A stretch of 64,000 bases of DNA from Ignavibacteria bacterium (GTDB taxonomy: Bacteria; Bacteroidota; Ignavibacteria; Tepidaquicellales; Tepidaquicellaceae), in assembly GCA_016719565.1 (NCBI GenBank), contig JADJYU010000005.1:372001-436000 (forward strand). The letters are read 5' to 3'. A program made the position numbers and the translations under genes. The notes beneath the pieces were generated by a model. That model was not told the DNA's origin. It did no database searches and saw only the letters and a list, made by a program, of their open reading frames with translations. The first letter of the stretch is position 1; every line of letters begins with the position of its first letter. This document shows, piece after piece, positions 55,201 through 62,177 of the stretch.

Positions 55201-56735
55201 ACATCTCCGGCTGTAGCTACACTGTTTCCATATAATGCCGACGTCTGTCCGCTTTCATCATTAAAATCAGCAGTTACGCTTAAGCCGCCTGAACTTCCTT
55301 TGAATACAGAAATTCTCCCTTCATTCGTATGTCCTCCGTCATAAAACGGAGCTCCTATAATAACATCACTGTATCCGTCATTATTGATGTCCCCTGCGCA
55401 GGCAACAGAGTGACCTAAGTTTGACAGCGCCTGATTATTTTCAAACTTCCAGCTGTACCCTGTCTGCAGTCCGCTTACTGATCCGTTATAAACATAGGCA
55501 CGTCCTTCATCAGTATGCACGCTGTCATAAGTCGGCGAACCAATTATCAAATCACTGTAACCGTCACCATTTATATCACCTGCAGTTGCGACACTCCATC
55601 CAAATAAAGCCGATGTCTGATTACTTTCTTTTGTCCAGTTTGGTGATAATGAAAGTCCGTTTATCGATCCGTGATAAACAAATACACCGCCCTCATCTGT
55701 CTGTCCATTATCATAATAAGGTGCGCCTACTATTACATCAGAATACCCGTCACCGTTCACATCACCGGCTGTAGCAACGCTGTATCCGAATTTTGCAGAT
55801 GACTGATTTATTTCAGCGGTCCAGGTAGGTGTTGATGAAAGAGGATCTATTGTAATGGGATAAACTGCACCTTCATCATTTACTACAATCGAGTAAGAAT
55901 TTGAGTTTTTCAACCCCCCTCGATCCCCCCTTTGATAAAGGGGGGAAGTCGTGGAGCGACAGGGGGGTTTTTCAAAGTATGCTCTCAGTTCCCAGCCGTT
56001 TGCATCCCATACCTTCAGCGAAGAATACTTCATCTTATGATCACCGTTCTTGTCAATGAAGATCAAAGCATCACCGCCCGTGAGCATTTTAAGATTCGTT
56101 TCAGCTTTCATGTTTAATCTTAACTGACCATCACCTTCAGGTTTATTTTTAACAATGAAATCCTGTCGCATTCCTTTCTCGTCGTTTGTATATTCTACTC
56201 TCAGGTTTTCATTTTCAATTGAGATAAAATTATTACTTGTGTTAAATTCACTTGCTGAAAAATCCGTAAAGTAATTTTCAGTTGTCGTATTTAATTCCTT
56301 TGATACACTCTTAATTTTGAAATTAATATTCCAGTCATCGAGATATTCATATTTCTTATCTGACTCTTCGATCATTTTATCTGATTCATCATACAATGCT
56401 ACTTTATTATTTCGCAGCGAAGCAGTAAATCCGTTTTTATGATATACAAATCTCATGTTGTTTGCGCGGTTAGGCGACTGATATGCATTCAGAGTTTCAT
56501 TAAATGAAACATTGTATTCAGCTTTCTGAATGTTTGATAATGCTTTTGTGTACCAGTCAGAAGACTCAGGATTATCCGTTTCCTTCACATCTGATTTTTT
56601 AATTAACGCAGAAAGATCCAGCGGTGAGTCAGCAGTGAATTTTAATTTATGACTGTCAGAAGTTTCAAAAGTAAATCCGGTAAATAGAACAGCCGCACAG
56701 AGAAGACATGTAAATATAGAAATAAAAGTTTTCAT
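52290..56735 (-). CDS. Giant FG-GAP propeller protein 2 with dockerin-like C-terminal module
   Basis: About 1,481 residues from ATG 56735. The N-terminal region is nearly identical to that of copy 1 for the first 230 residues. It differs by an in-frame insert of about 20 residues after AYFEK (PPCRSTTSPLYQRGDRGGLK), encoded by a palindromic element at 55906-55975. Fourteen FG-GAP repeats are present. Repeats 1-7 keep the same order of subtypes as in copies 1 and 3 (the sixth is always DMNADG..ADV). Repeats 8-14 are more alike within each protein. The tail shows LRNSTSPYAIANSSKGF, KHRNSIETWS, AFGDNQ, DVNQDGTIDLTD and DVNGDDIVDVAD, ending VSKITP. It is secreted. The linker before the tail includes PWRYYSNYIPTPAGGF. 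Confidence 0.92.
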   Translation of the reverse strand: MKTFISIFTCLLCAAVLFTGFTFETSDSHKLKFTADSPLDLSALIKKSDVKETDNPESSDWYTKALSNIQKAEYNVSFNETLNAYQSPNRANNMRFVYHKNGFTASLRNNKVALYDESDKMIEESDKKYEYLDDWNINFKIKSVSKELNTTTENYFTDFSASEFNTSNNFISIENENLRVEYTNDEKGMRQDFIVKNKPEGDGQLRLNMKAETNLKMLTGGDALIFIDKNGDHKMKYSSLKVWDANGWELRAYFEKPPCRSTTSPLYQRGDRGGLKNSNSYSIVVNDEGAVYPITIDPLSSTPTWTAEINQSSAKFGYSVATAGDVNGDGYSDVIVGAPYYDNGQTDEGGVFVYHGSINGLSLSPNWTKESNQTSALFGWSVATAGDINGDGYSDLIIGSPTYDSVHTDEGRAYVYNGSVSGLQTGYSWKFENNQALSNLGHSVACAGDINNDGYSDVIIGAPFYDGGHTNEGRISVFKGSSGGLSVTADFNDESGQTSALYGNSVATAGDVNADGYSDVIIGAYRWDYGYSDDGVIIILRGNGTTFSFGAIRNGTQNGEYFGFSVSTAGDVNGDGYSDVIVGGPLYDGGQTDEGRCYLYLGSATTIASTPVWTKESNETGGQFGISVSTAGDMNADGYADVLLGGNYLDSGQTDEGRAFVYLGYSGGLNSGSVIIYESNQANSQFGFSVATAGDINGDGFSDVIVGANEYDNPSTNEGAAFVYLGSAAGMSTIAGWSAEGNQADAWFGFSVSSAGDVNGDGYSDVIVGAVRFDNGQSNEGAAFVYHGSVSGLSLTSNWSAEGNQIFALFGNSVSSAGDVNGDGFSDVIVGANLFDNGESDEGASFVYHGSASGLSLSSNWSAEGNQDSAGFGGSVSTAGDVNGDGYSDVIVGAYHFDNGQSNEGRAFVFYGSGIGLSTASNWSAEGNQTLASFGRSVSTAGDVNGDGYSDVIVGAHIFDNGQLNEGAAFVYHGSASGLSLSSNWSMEGNQTDAYYGNSVGTAGDVNGDGYSDVIVGAYYYDNGHSNEGASFVYHGSASGLSLLSNWSAEGNQAYARYGESVSSAGDVNGDGYSDAIVGADNIQNGQALEGAAYVYHGSASGLSLSSNWSAEGNKDYVQFGFSVSSAGDINGDGYSDVIIGAVGSSQSFEGAAFVYYGGSNGGLRSTVRQFKFGSSQVVSSTGNTGENGKVRLQHFAKSPFGRGTGRIVYETKENAIPFSGSIISNSTSYNSTPPAFTNLGLTGTIISQDMTGFNPSYQYKWRARTQYKMTSFPFQKFGPWRYYSNYIPTPAGGFKPKPNILYLNLTVNIEGFYNPETNSMTNDTMIIYLRNSTSPYAIANSSKGFVSSAGLGYFTFSNAANGVNYYLHLKHRNSIETWSKTTQIFTSDILNFNFTTALSQAFGDNQKLVDISPVSYGIFSGDVNQDGTIDLTDGSEIDNDAFNFNSGYLPTDVNGDDIVDVADAVYADNNGFNFVSKITP
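55906..55975. mobile_element. Palindromic repeat inserted in FG-GAP gene 2
   Basis: An 8-base direct repeat TTTTTCAA (55906-55913 and 55968-55975) flanks a G/C-rich palindrome. The outer AACCCCCCT...AGGGGGGTT encloses CCCCCCTTT...AAAGGGGGG, with a small GTCG-TGGAG-CGAC hairpin at the right. The insert is 62 bases from repeat to repeat, yet the gene stays open. Copy 1 of the gene lacks it. Confidence 0.8.
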
Positions 56736-56906
56736 GGAGTTTATGTTTTGTGTTTTAAATAATTTTAACTTGAGACTATCTAAAAGTAAGCTTTTTGATT
56801 CGTCATTTGAAGCTCGTAACTTGAAAACCGTCATTCTAAACCATCATTAGAAATTGTTTTATTAACTCATAACTATTTTCCTAACTCGTAATTCATAACT
56901 GTTCTT

Positions 56907-56933
56907 ATTAACTATTAACTCTTAACTATTAAG
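56907..56933. repeat. Heptamer repeat at the end of FG-GAP gene 3
   Basis: TTAACTA, TTAACTC and TTAACTA lead into the gene 3 stop codon. This is one unit fewer than in the nearly identical stretch at 52.26 kb. Confidence 0.8.
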
Positions 56934-59900
56934 GAGTTATCTTGCTCACAAAATTAAACCCGTTATTATCCGCATACACAGCATCAGCCACATCAACTAT
57001 ATCATCGCCGTTCACATCCGTCGGCAGATATCCCGAGTTGAAATTAAACGCATCATTGTCAATTTCACTTCCGTCAGTCAGATCAATCGTCCCGTCCTGA
57101 TTTACATCGCCGCTATATACTGCAAATCTTACCGGCGCGTTATCCGCCTGTATAAGATTATCTCCGTACGCCTGCGTGTTTGCTGTCGAGAAATTATAAC
57201 TCAGCATAGATGCAGTAAACTGCTGCGCAGTCTTGCTCCATGTTTCAATGGAATTTCTGTGCTTCAGCTGAATGAAGTAATTTACGCCGTTGACGGCATT
57301 TGAAAATATGAATGTACCCTGACCGGAGGAATTGACAAAAGCTTTTGATGAGTCTGTTACTGCATAGGGTGAGGAATTATTTCTAAGATAAACCGTCACT
57401 GTATCTTCTGTCATTGCATTCGATCCTGAATTATAGAATCCTTCAATGAACATTGTAAGATCAAGCTGTTGCGTTAAAGGAATACCATCCCAGGCTCTGA
57501 ATCCTCCTGCAGGTGTTGGTATATAATTAGAATAATATCTCCATGGACCGAACTTCTGAAAAGGGAAGCTTGTCATTTTATACTGAGTTCGTGCGCGCCA
57601 TTTGTACTGACTTGACGGATTAAACCCTGTCATATCCTGAGAAATACTTGTCCCTGTTAAACCAAGATTTGTAAATGATGGAGGTGTGCTGTTATATGAT
57701 GTACTGTTTGAGATAACACTTCCGGAAAAAGGAATTCCGTTTTCTTTGGTTTCATAAACTATTCTTCCCTGACCTCTTCCAAACGGACTCTTGGCAAAAT
57801 GCTGCAGTCTTACCTGACCGTTTGTTCCCGTATTTCCGGTTGAAGATACAACCTGTGAAGTTCCGTGTTTGAACTGACGGACAGTTGACGTAAGTCCGCC
57901 GTTGCTGCCGCCGTAGAAAACGAATGCCGCTCCTTTATTATTATATAACGGTGCTCCAACAATGACATCTGAATATCCGTCACCGTTTATATCTCCTGCT
58001 GATGAAACTGAATTTCCAAACCATGCGCTAATTTGATTTCCTTCAGCGCTCCAAATTGATGTTAATGATAATCCTGATGCTGATCCGTTATAAATAAATG
58101 CGGTTCCTTCATCGCCATGACCATTGTCAAAAAGTTTTACTCCAACTATTACATCTGAATATCCGTCACCGTTTATATCACCGGCTGTTGATACTGAAAA
58201 TCCAAATACTTCAACAGTCTGATTTCCCTCTGCGCTCCAGTTTAATGTCAATGATAATCCTGAAGCCGATCCGTGATAAACAAAAGCTGCACCTTCATTC
58301 AAATGACCATTATCATAATAATATGCACCTACTATTACATCAGAATATCCGTCACCATTTACATCTCCTGCTGAAGAAACTGAAAAACCAAAGGCAGCTT
58401 CTGCCTGATCGCTTTCCGCAGTCCAGTTTATACTATTAGATAGTCCCGTTACTGAGCCGTGATAAACAAAAGCTCTGCCTTCAAATGATTGTCCATTGCT
58501 ATATCTATATGCCCCAATGATAACATCCGAATATCCGTCGCCGTTCACATCACCAGCTGTTGATACTGAAACACCAAAGAGAGCACTAACCTGATTACTC
58601 TCTGCAGTCCAATTTGGAGAAGTCGATAGCCCTGCTGAAGAGCCGTGATAAACAAAAGCTCTGCCTTCGTTTGCTTGACCATTGTCAAAGCGATACGCTC
58701 CAATTATTACATCAGAATATCCGTCACCGTTTACGTCTCCGGCTGTAGAAACTGATTCACCAAAATCCACACTATCCTGATTTCCTTCAGCACTCCAGTT
58801 TGGTGTTAACGATAATCCCGAAGCCGATCCGTGATAAACAAAAGCTGCACCTTCATCTGATTCTCCATTATTGAAAAGATTAGCTCCAACTATTACATCA
58901 GAATATCCGTCACCGTTTACGTCTCCGGCAGATGATACTGAATTACCAAACAATGCAAATATCTGATTTCCTTCTGCACTCCAGTTTGAAGTTAATGATA
59001 ATCCTGAAGCCGATCCGTGATAAACAAAAGCTGCACCTTCGTTTGCTTGACCATTATCAAAATATGGAGCACCAACTATTACGTCTGAATATCCGTCACC
59101 GTTTACATCAGCTGCTGTTGAAACTGATTCTCCAAAAAGTGAATTTGTCAGATTTCCTACAGCGCTCCATCCTGCAACTGTACTCATACCGGTTACAGAA
59201 CCCAGATATACAAAAGCCGCTCCTTCATTTGTGTGTCCATTATCATAATTATATGCACCAATTATTATATCAGAATATCCGTCACCGTTTATATCTCCTG
59301 CTGTTGCAACACTGTATCCAAACTGTGAATTCGCCTGATTGCTCTCATAATTAATCCATGATCCTCCATCCAGACCTCCTGAATATCCAAGATATAAATA
59401 TGCTCTGCCTTCGTCCACCTCCCCGTTTTCAAGATAATTTCCGCCGAGTATTACATCCGCAAATCCGTCGGCATTCATATCACCTGCAGTCGAAACGCTG
59501 ATTCCGAATTGTCCGCTGATTTCATTGCTCTCTTTTGTCCAGACCGGAGTTGCTGCGATTCCGATTGCTGAACCAAGATATGCATAACATTTTCCTTCAT
59601 CTGTCTGACCATTATCATATAATGGAGCGCCAATGATCACATCAGAATATCCGTCACCATTCACATCTCCTGCCGTGCTTACACTGTACCCGAAAAATTC
59701 TCCTGTCTGCGTTCCGTTTCTTATAGCGCCAAAACTAAATGTCGTACCGTTACCATGAAGCACTATTATAACTCCGTCATTTGTAAATCCCCAATCCCAT
59801 CTGTGTACCCCCATGATCACATCGGAATATCCGTCAGCATTTACATCACCGGCAGCCGCAACGCTGAATCCTAAATTTGCATTTGATTGATCACTTTCAT

Positions 59901-61377
59901 AATTATAATCAGATGTTATACTTAAACCCAATGAACTTCCATTGAATAAAGTCATTCTTCCTTCATTTGTATGACCACCGTCATAAAACGGAGCGCCAAC
60001 AATAACATCACTGTATCCGTCATTATTTACATCTCCTGCAGAAGAAACAGAGTAACCAAAGTTTGCACCGGCTTGATTATTTTCAAACTTCCAGCTGAAA
60101 CCTGTTTGAAGTCCGCTTGCAGATCCGTAATAAACATAAGCTCTTCCTTCATCTGTATGCACACTGTCATAAGTCGGCGAACCTATTATTACATCACTGT
60201 ATCCGTCGCCGTTTACATCTCCGGCTGTGGCTACACTCAATCCGAATAATGCTGATGCCTGATTGATTTCTTTTGTCCAGTTGGGCGTCAATGAAAGTCC
60301 GTTTACCGATCCGTGATAAACAAATACTCCGCCTTCATCTGTCTGACCATTATCATAATATGGAGCTCCGACTATTACTTCAGAGTATCCGTCACCGTTT
60401 ACATCACCGGCTGTAGCAACGCTCCAACCAAAATTTGCTGATGTCTGATTTATTTCCGCTGCCCATACAGGTGTTGATGAAAGAGGATCTATTGTAATGG
60501 GATAAACTGCACCTTCATCATTTACAACAATCGAGTAAGAATTGGAGTTTTTCAACCCCCCTCGATCCCCCCTTTGAAAAAGGGGGGAAGTCGCGGAGCG
60601 ACAGGGGGGTTTTTCAAAGTAAGCTCTCAGTTCTTTTCCGTTTGCATCCCATACCTTCAGCGAAGAATACTTCATCTTATGTTCGCCTTTTTTATCAATG
60701 AAGATCAAAGCATCACCGCCCGTGAGCATTTTAAGATTCGTTTCAGCTTTCATGTTTAATCTAAGCTGACCATCACCTTCAGGTTTATTATTTACAATGA
60801 AATCCTGGCGCATTCCTTTCTCGTCGTTTGTATATTCAACTCTCAGATTTTCATTCTCAATTGAGATGAAATTATTGCTTGTATTAAATTCACTTGCTGA
60901 AAAATCCGTATAGTGATTTTCAGTTGTCGTATTTAATTCTTTTGATACGCTTTGAATTTTAAAATTAATATTCCAGTCATCGAGATACTCATATTTCTTA
61001 TCTGACTCTTCTATCATTTTATCTGATTCATCAAACAGCGCTACTTTATTATTTCGAAGCGAAGCTGAAAATCCGTTTTTGTGATAAACAAATCTCATAT
61101 TGTTTGCGCGGTTCGGCGACTGGTAAGCATTCAGACTTTCATTAAATGAAACATTGTATTCTGCTTTCTGAATGTGTGACAATGCATCTGTGTACCAGTC
61201 TGAAGACTCAGGATTTTCTGTTTCTTTCACATCTGATTTTTTAATTAAAGCAGTAAGATCCAGCGGTGAGTCAGCAGTGAATTTTAATTTATGCCTGTCA
61301 GAAGTTTCAAAAGTAAAGCCGCTAAAAAGAACAGCCGTGCAGAGAAGACATGTAAATAAAGAAATAAAAGTTTTCAT
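56929..61377 (-). CDS. Giant FG-GAP propeller protein 3 with dockerin-like C-terminal module
   Basis: 1,482 residues with signal peptide MKTFISLFTCLLCTAVLFSG. It has the same layout as copies 1 and 2, again with fourteen FG-GAP repeats, and the same in-frame palindrome-derived insert (PPCRSATSPLFQRGDRGGLK) at about 260-280. Its N-terminal region is more diverged from copies 1 and 2 than those are from each other. The linker reads RAWDGIPLTQQLDLTMFIEG before the shared tail (LRNNSSPYAVTDSSKAF, KHRNSIETWS, AYGDNL, DVNQDGTIDLTD, DVNGDDIVDVAD, VSKITP). The promoter side has a CCCGTCCCT hairpin, then a small gene. It was probably the parent of the tandem set (inference). Confidence 0.92.
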   Translation of the reverse strand: MKTFISLFTCLLCTAVLFSGFTFETSDRHKLKFTADSPLDLTALIKKSDVKETENPESSDWYTDALSHIQKAEYNVSFNESLNAYQSPNRANNMRFVYHKNGFSASLRNNKVALFDESDKMIEESDKKYEYLDDWNINFKIQSVSKELNTTTENHYTDFSASEFNTSNNFISIENENLRVEYTNDEKGMRQDFIVNNKPEGDGQLRLNMKAETNLKMLTGGDALIFIDKKGEHKMKYSSLKVWDANGKELRAYFEKPPCRSATSPLFQRGDRGGLKNSNSYSIVVNDEGAVYPITIDPLSSTPVWAAEINQTSANFGWSVATAGDVNGDGYSEVIVGAPYYDNGQTDEGGVFVYHGSVNGLSLTPNWTKEINQASALFGLSVATAGDVNGDGYSDVIIGSPTYDSVHTDEGRAYVYYGSASGLQTGFSWKFENNQAGANFGYSVSSAGDVNNDGYSDVIVGAPFYDGGHTNEGRMTLFNGSSLGLSITSDYNYESDQSNANLGFSVAAAGDVNADGYSDVIMGVHRWDWGFTNDGVIIVLHGNGTTFSFGAIRNGTQTGEFFGYSVSTAGDVNGDGYSDVIIGAPLYDNGQTDEGKCYAYLGSAIGIAATPVWTKESNEISGQFGISVSTAGDMNADGFADVILGGNYLENGEVDEGRAYLYLGYSGGLDGGSWINYESNQANSQFGYSVATAGDINGDGYSDIIIGAYNYDNGHTNEGAAFVYLGSVTGMSTVAGWSAVGNLTNSLFGESVSTAADVNGDGYSDVIVGAPYFDNGQANEGAAFVYHGSASGLSLTSNWSAEGNQIFALFGNSVSSAGDVNGDGYSDVIVGANLFNNGESDEGAAFVYHGSASGLSLTPNWSAEGNQDSVDFGESVSTAGDVNGDGYSDVIIGAYRFDNGQANEGRAFVYHGSSAGLSTSPNWTAESNQVSALFGVSVSTAGDVNGDGYSDVIIGAYRYSNGQSFEGRAFVYHGSVTGLSNSINWTAESDQAEAAFGFSVSSAGDVNGDGYSDVIVGAYYYDNGHLNEGAAFVYHGSASGLSLTLNWSAEGNQTVEVFGFSVSTAGDINGDGYSDVIVGVKLFDNGHGDEGTAFIYNGSASGLSLTSIWSAEGNQISAWFGNSVSSAGDINGDGYSDVIVGAPLYNNKGAAFVFYGGSNGGLTSTVRQFKHGTSQVVSSTGNTGTNGQVRLQHFAKSPFGRGQGRIVYETKENGIPFSGSVISNSTSYNSTPPSFTNLGLTGTSISQDMTGFNPSSQYKWRARTQYKMTSFPFQKFGPWRYYSNYIPTPAGGFRAWDGIPLTQQLDLTMFIEGFYNSGSNAMTEDTVTVYLRNNSSPYAVTDSSKAFVNSSGQGTFIFSNAVNGVNYFIQLKHRNSIETWSKTAQQFTASMLSYNFSTANTQAYGDNLIQADNAPVRFAVYSGDVNQDGTIDLTDGSEIDNDAFNFNSGYLPTDVNGDDIVDVADAVYADNNGFNFVSKITP
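60548..60617. mobile_element. Palindromic repeat inserted in FG-GAP gene 3
   Basis: The same element as in gene 2 is present with a few base differences (GAAAAA for GATAAA in the loop, CGCGG for CGTGG). TTTTTCAA flanks it at 60548-60555 and 60610-60617. The shared position shows that it was inserted before genes 2 and 3 separated. Confidence 0.8.
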
Positions 61378-61403
61378 AGATTGTTGATTTAGGTTTTTAA
61401 AAT

Positions 61404-61428
61404 CCCCGTCCCTGAATTAGGGACGGGA
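61404..61428. terminator. Hairpin between the small gene and FG-GAP gene 3
   Basis: CCCCGTCCCT pairs with AGGGACGGG over GAATT. It lies 3' of the minus-strand 107-residue gene and 27 bases upstream of the FG-GAP gene 3 start. It may terminate the former or act in the leader of the latter. There is no long T-run, only ATTTTAAAA. Confidence 0.55.
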
Positions 61429-61464
61429 TGATTGGTTTATTCAATTATGTAAACCACATATTTA

Positions 61465-61788
61465 CTATCGGGTAATAGGTCCTGATCTTTCAACAAGCAA
61501 AACATACAATACCGTAAAGTAAATAGTATCTCCCGAAGGACTTTTATCTGTGAGTCTTATTTTTGCTGAAACATCTACGGTGACTCTGTCCGACCTTAAT
61601 GTTGCATAAAGTTCAACTTTTAATCTTCTGAAGTTACGGTCATCATCCGTAAAAGAAGAATTAAATCCCTGCAGGACCACTGTTACCTTATCAGCAGGTC
61701 TGCTTAATGTTACAACGTCTTTTGGCTCACCGCCATTAGATGGAAAAACAACATCACTTCCACCTAATTTTCCTTGAATTATTTCCAT
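61465..61788 (-). CDS. Uncharacterised protein, 107 residues
   Basis: A beta-rich soluble protein beginning MEIIQGKLGGSDVVFPSNGG and containing VTLSRPADKVTVVLQGFNSS, LKVELYATLRSDRVTVDVSA and GDTIYFTVLYVLLVERSGPI. No signal peptide and no recognised family. The alternating pattern suggests a small beta sandwich, perhaps a lectin-like or tail-fibre-like domain. It precedes FG-GAP gene 3 on the same strand, with a hairpin between them, so it may be made in the same condition. Confidence 0.6.
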   Translation of the reverse strand: MEIIQGKLGGSDVVFPSNGGEPKDVVTLSRPADKVTVVLQGFNSSFTDDDRNFRRLKVELYATLRSDRVTVDVSAKIRLTDKSPSGDTIYFTVLYVLLVERSGPITR

Positions 61789-61870
61789 TTTTTTAAATTT
61801 AATATTAGTTAATGAGTTATTTAAATTGTTATTCTTCCGGAAAATAACTTTTTATACAAAATACTTATTT

Positions 61871-61984
61871 AAGATCGCTGATCCCTGCCTGAATTATAAT
61901 CAGGCAGGTTTCCGCGATCTTCCTGAGTGGCATTTCGGGAAGTATGAAGAAACTTTAAAGTTATTTTATCTGATGCCACTCAGG
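61871..61984. repeat. Two adjacent strong hairpins
   Basis: AAGATCGC...GCGATCTT (61871-61921) encloses the inner CCTGCCTGAttatAATCAGGCAGG-type stem. The second is CCTGAGTGGCAT...ATGCCACTCAGG (61922-61933 and 61973-61984), twelve perfect pairs. They occupy the gap between the divergent 107-residue gene and the TPR-like gene. The rest of the gap (61985-62177) is AT-rich leader without a clear element. Confidence 0.75.
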
Positions 61985-62177
61985 TTGTTTTTTAATAAGT
62001 TACGCTGCAAATCTATTGATAGAATTTAAAATTTGCAAAGAAACTATTTTAAAAAAGTGACGGCATTAAGTTTGTTAATAAAACATAAAATTAAGTTTAA
62101 ATGGGATATGCATTACACAATTAGAGGTTTTTAAAAATAAAAAAGCTTATTTTATGACGAATTAATTCTAATTTATA

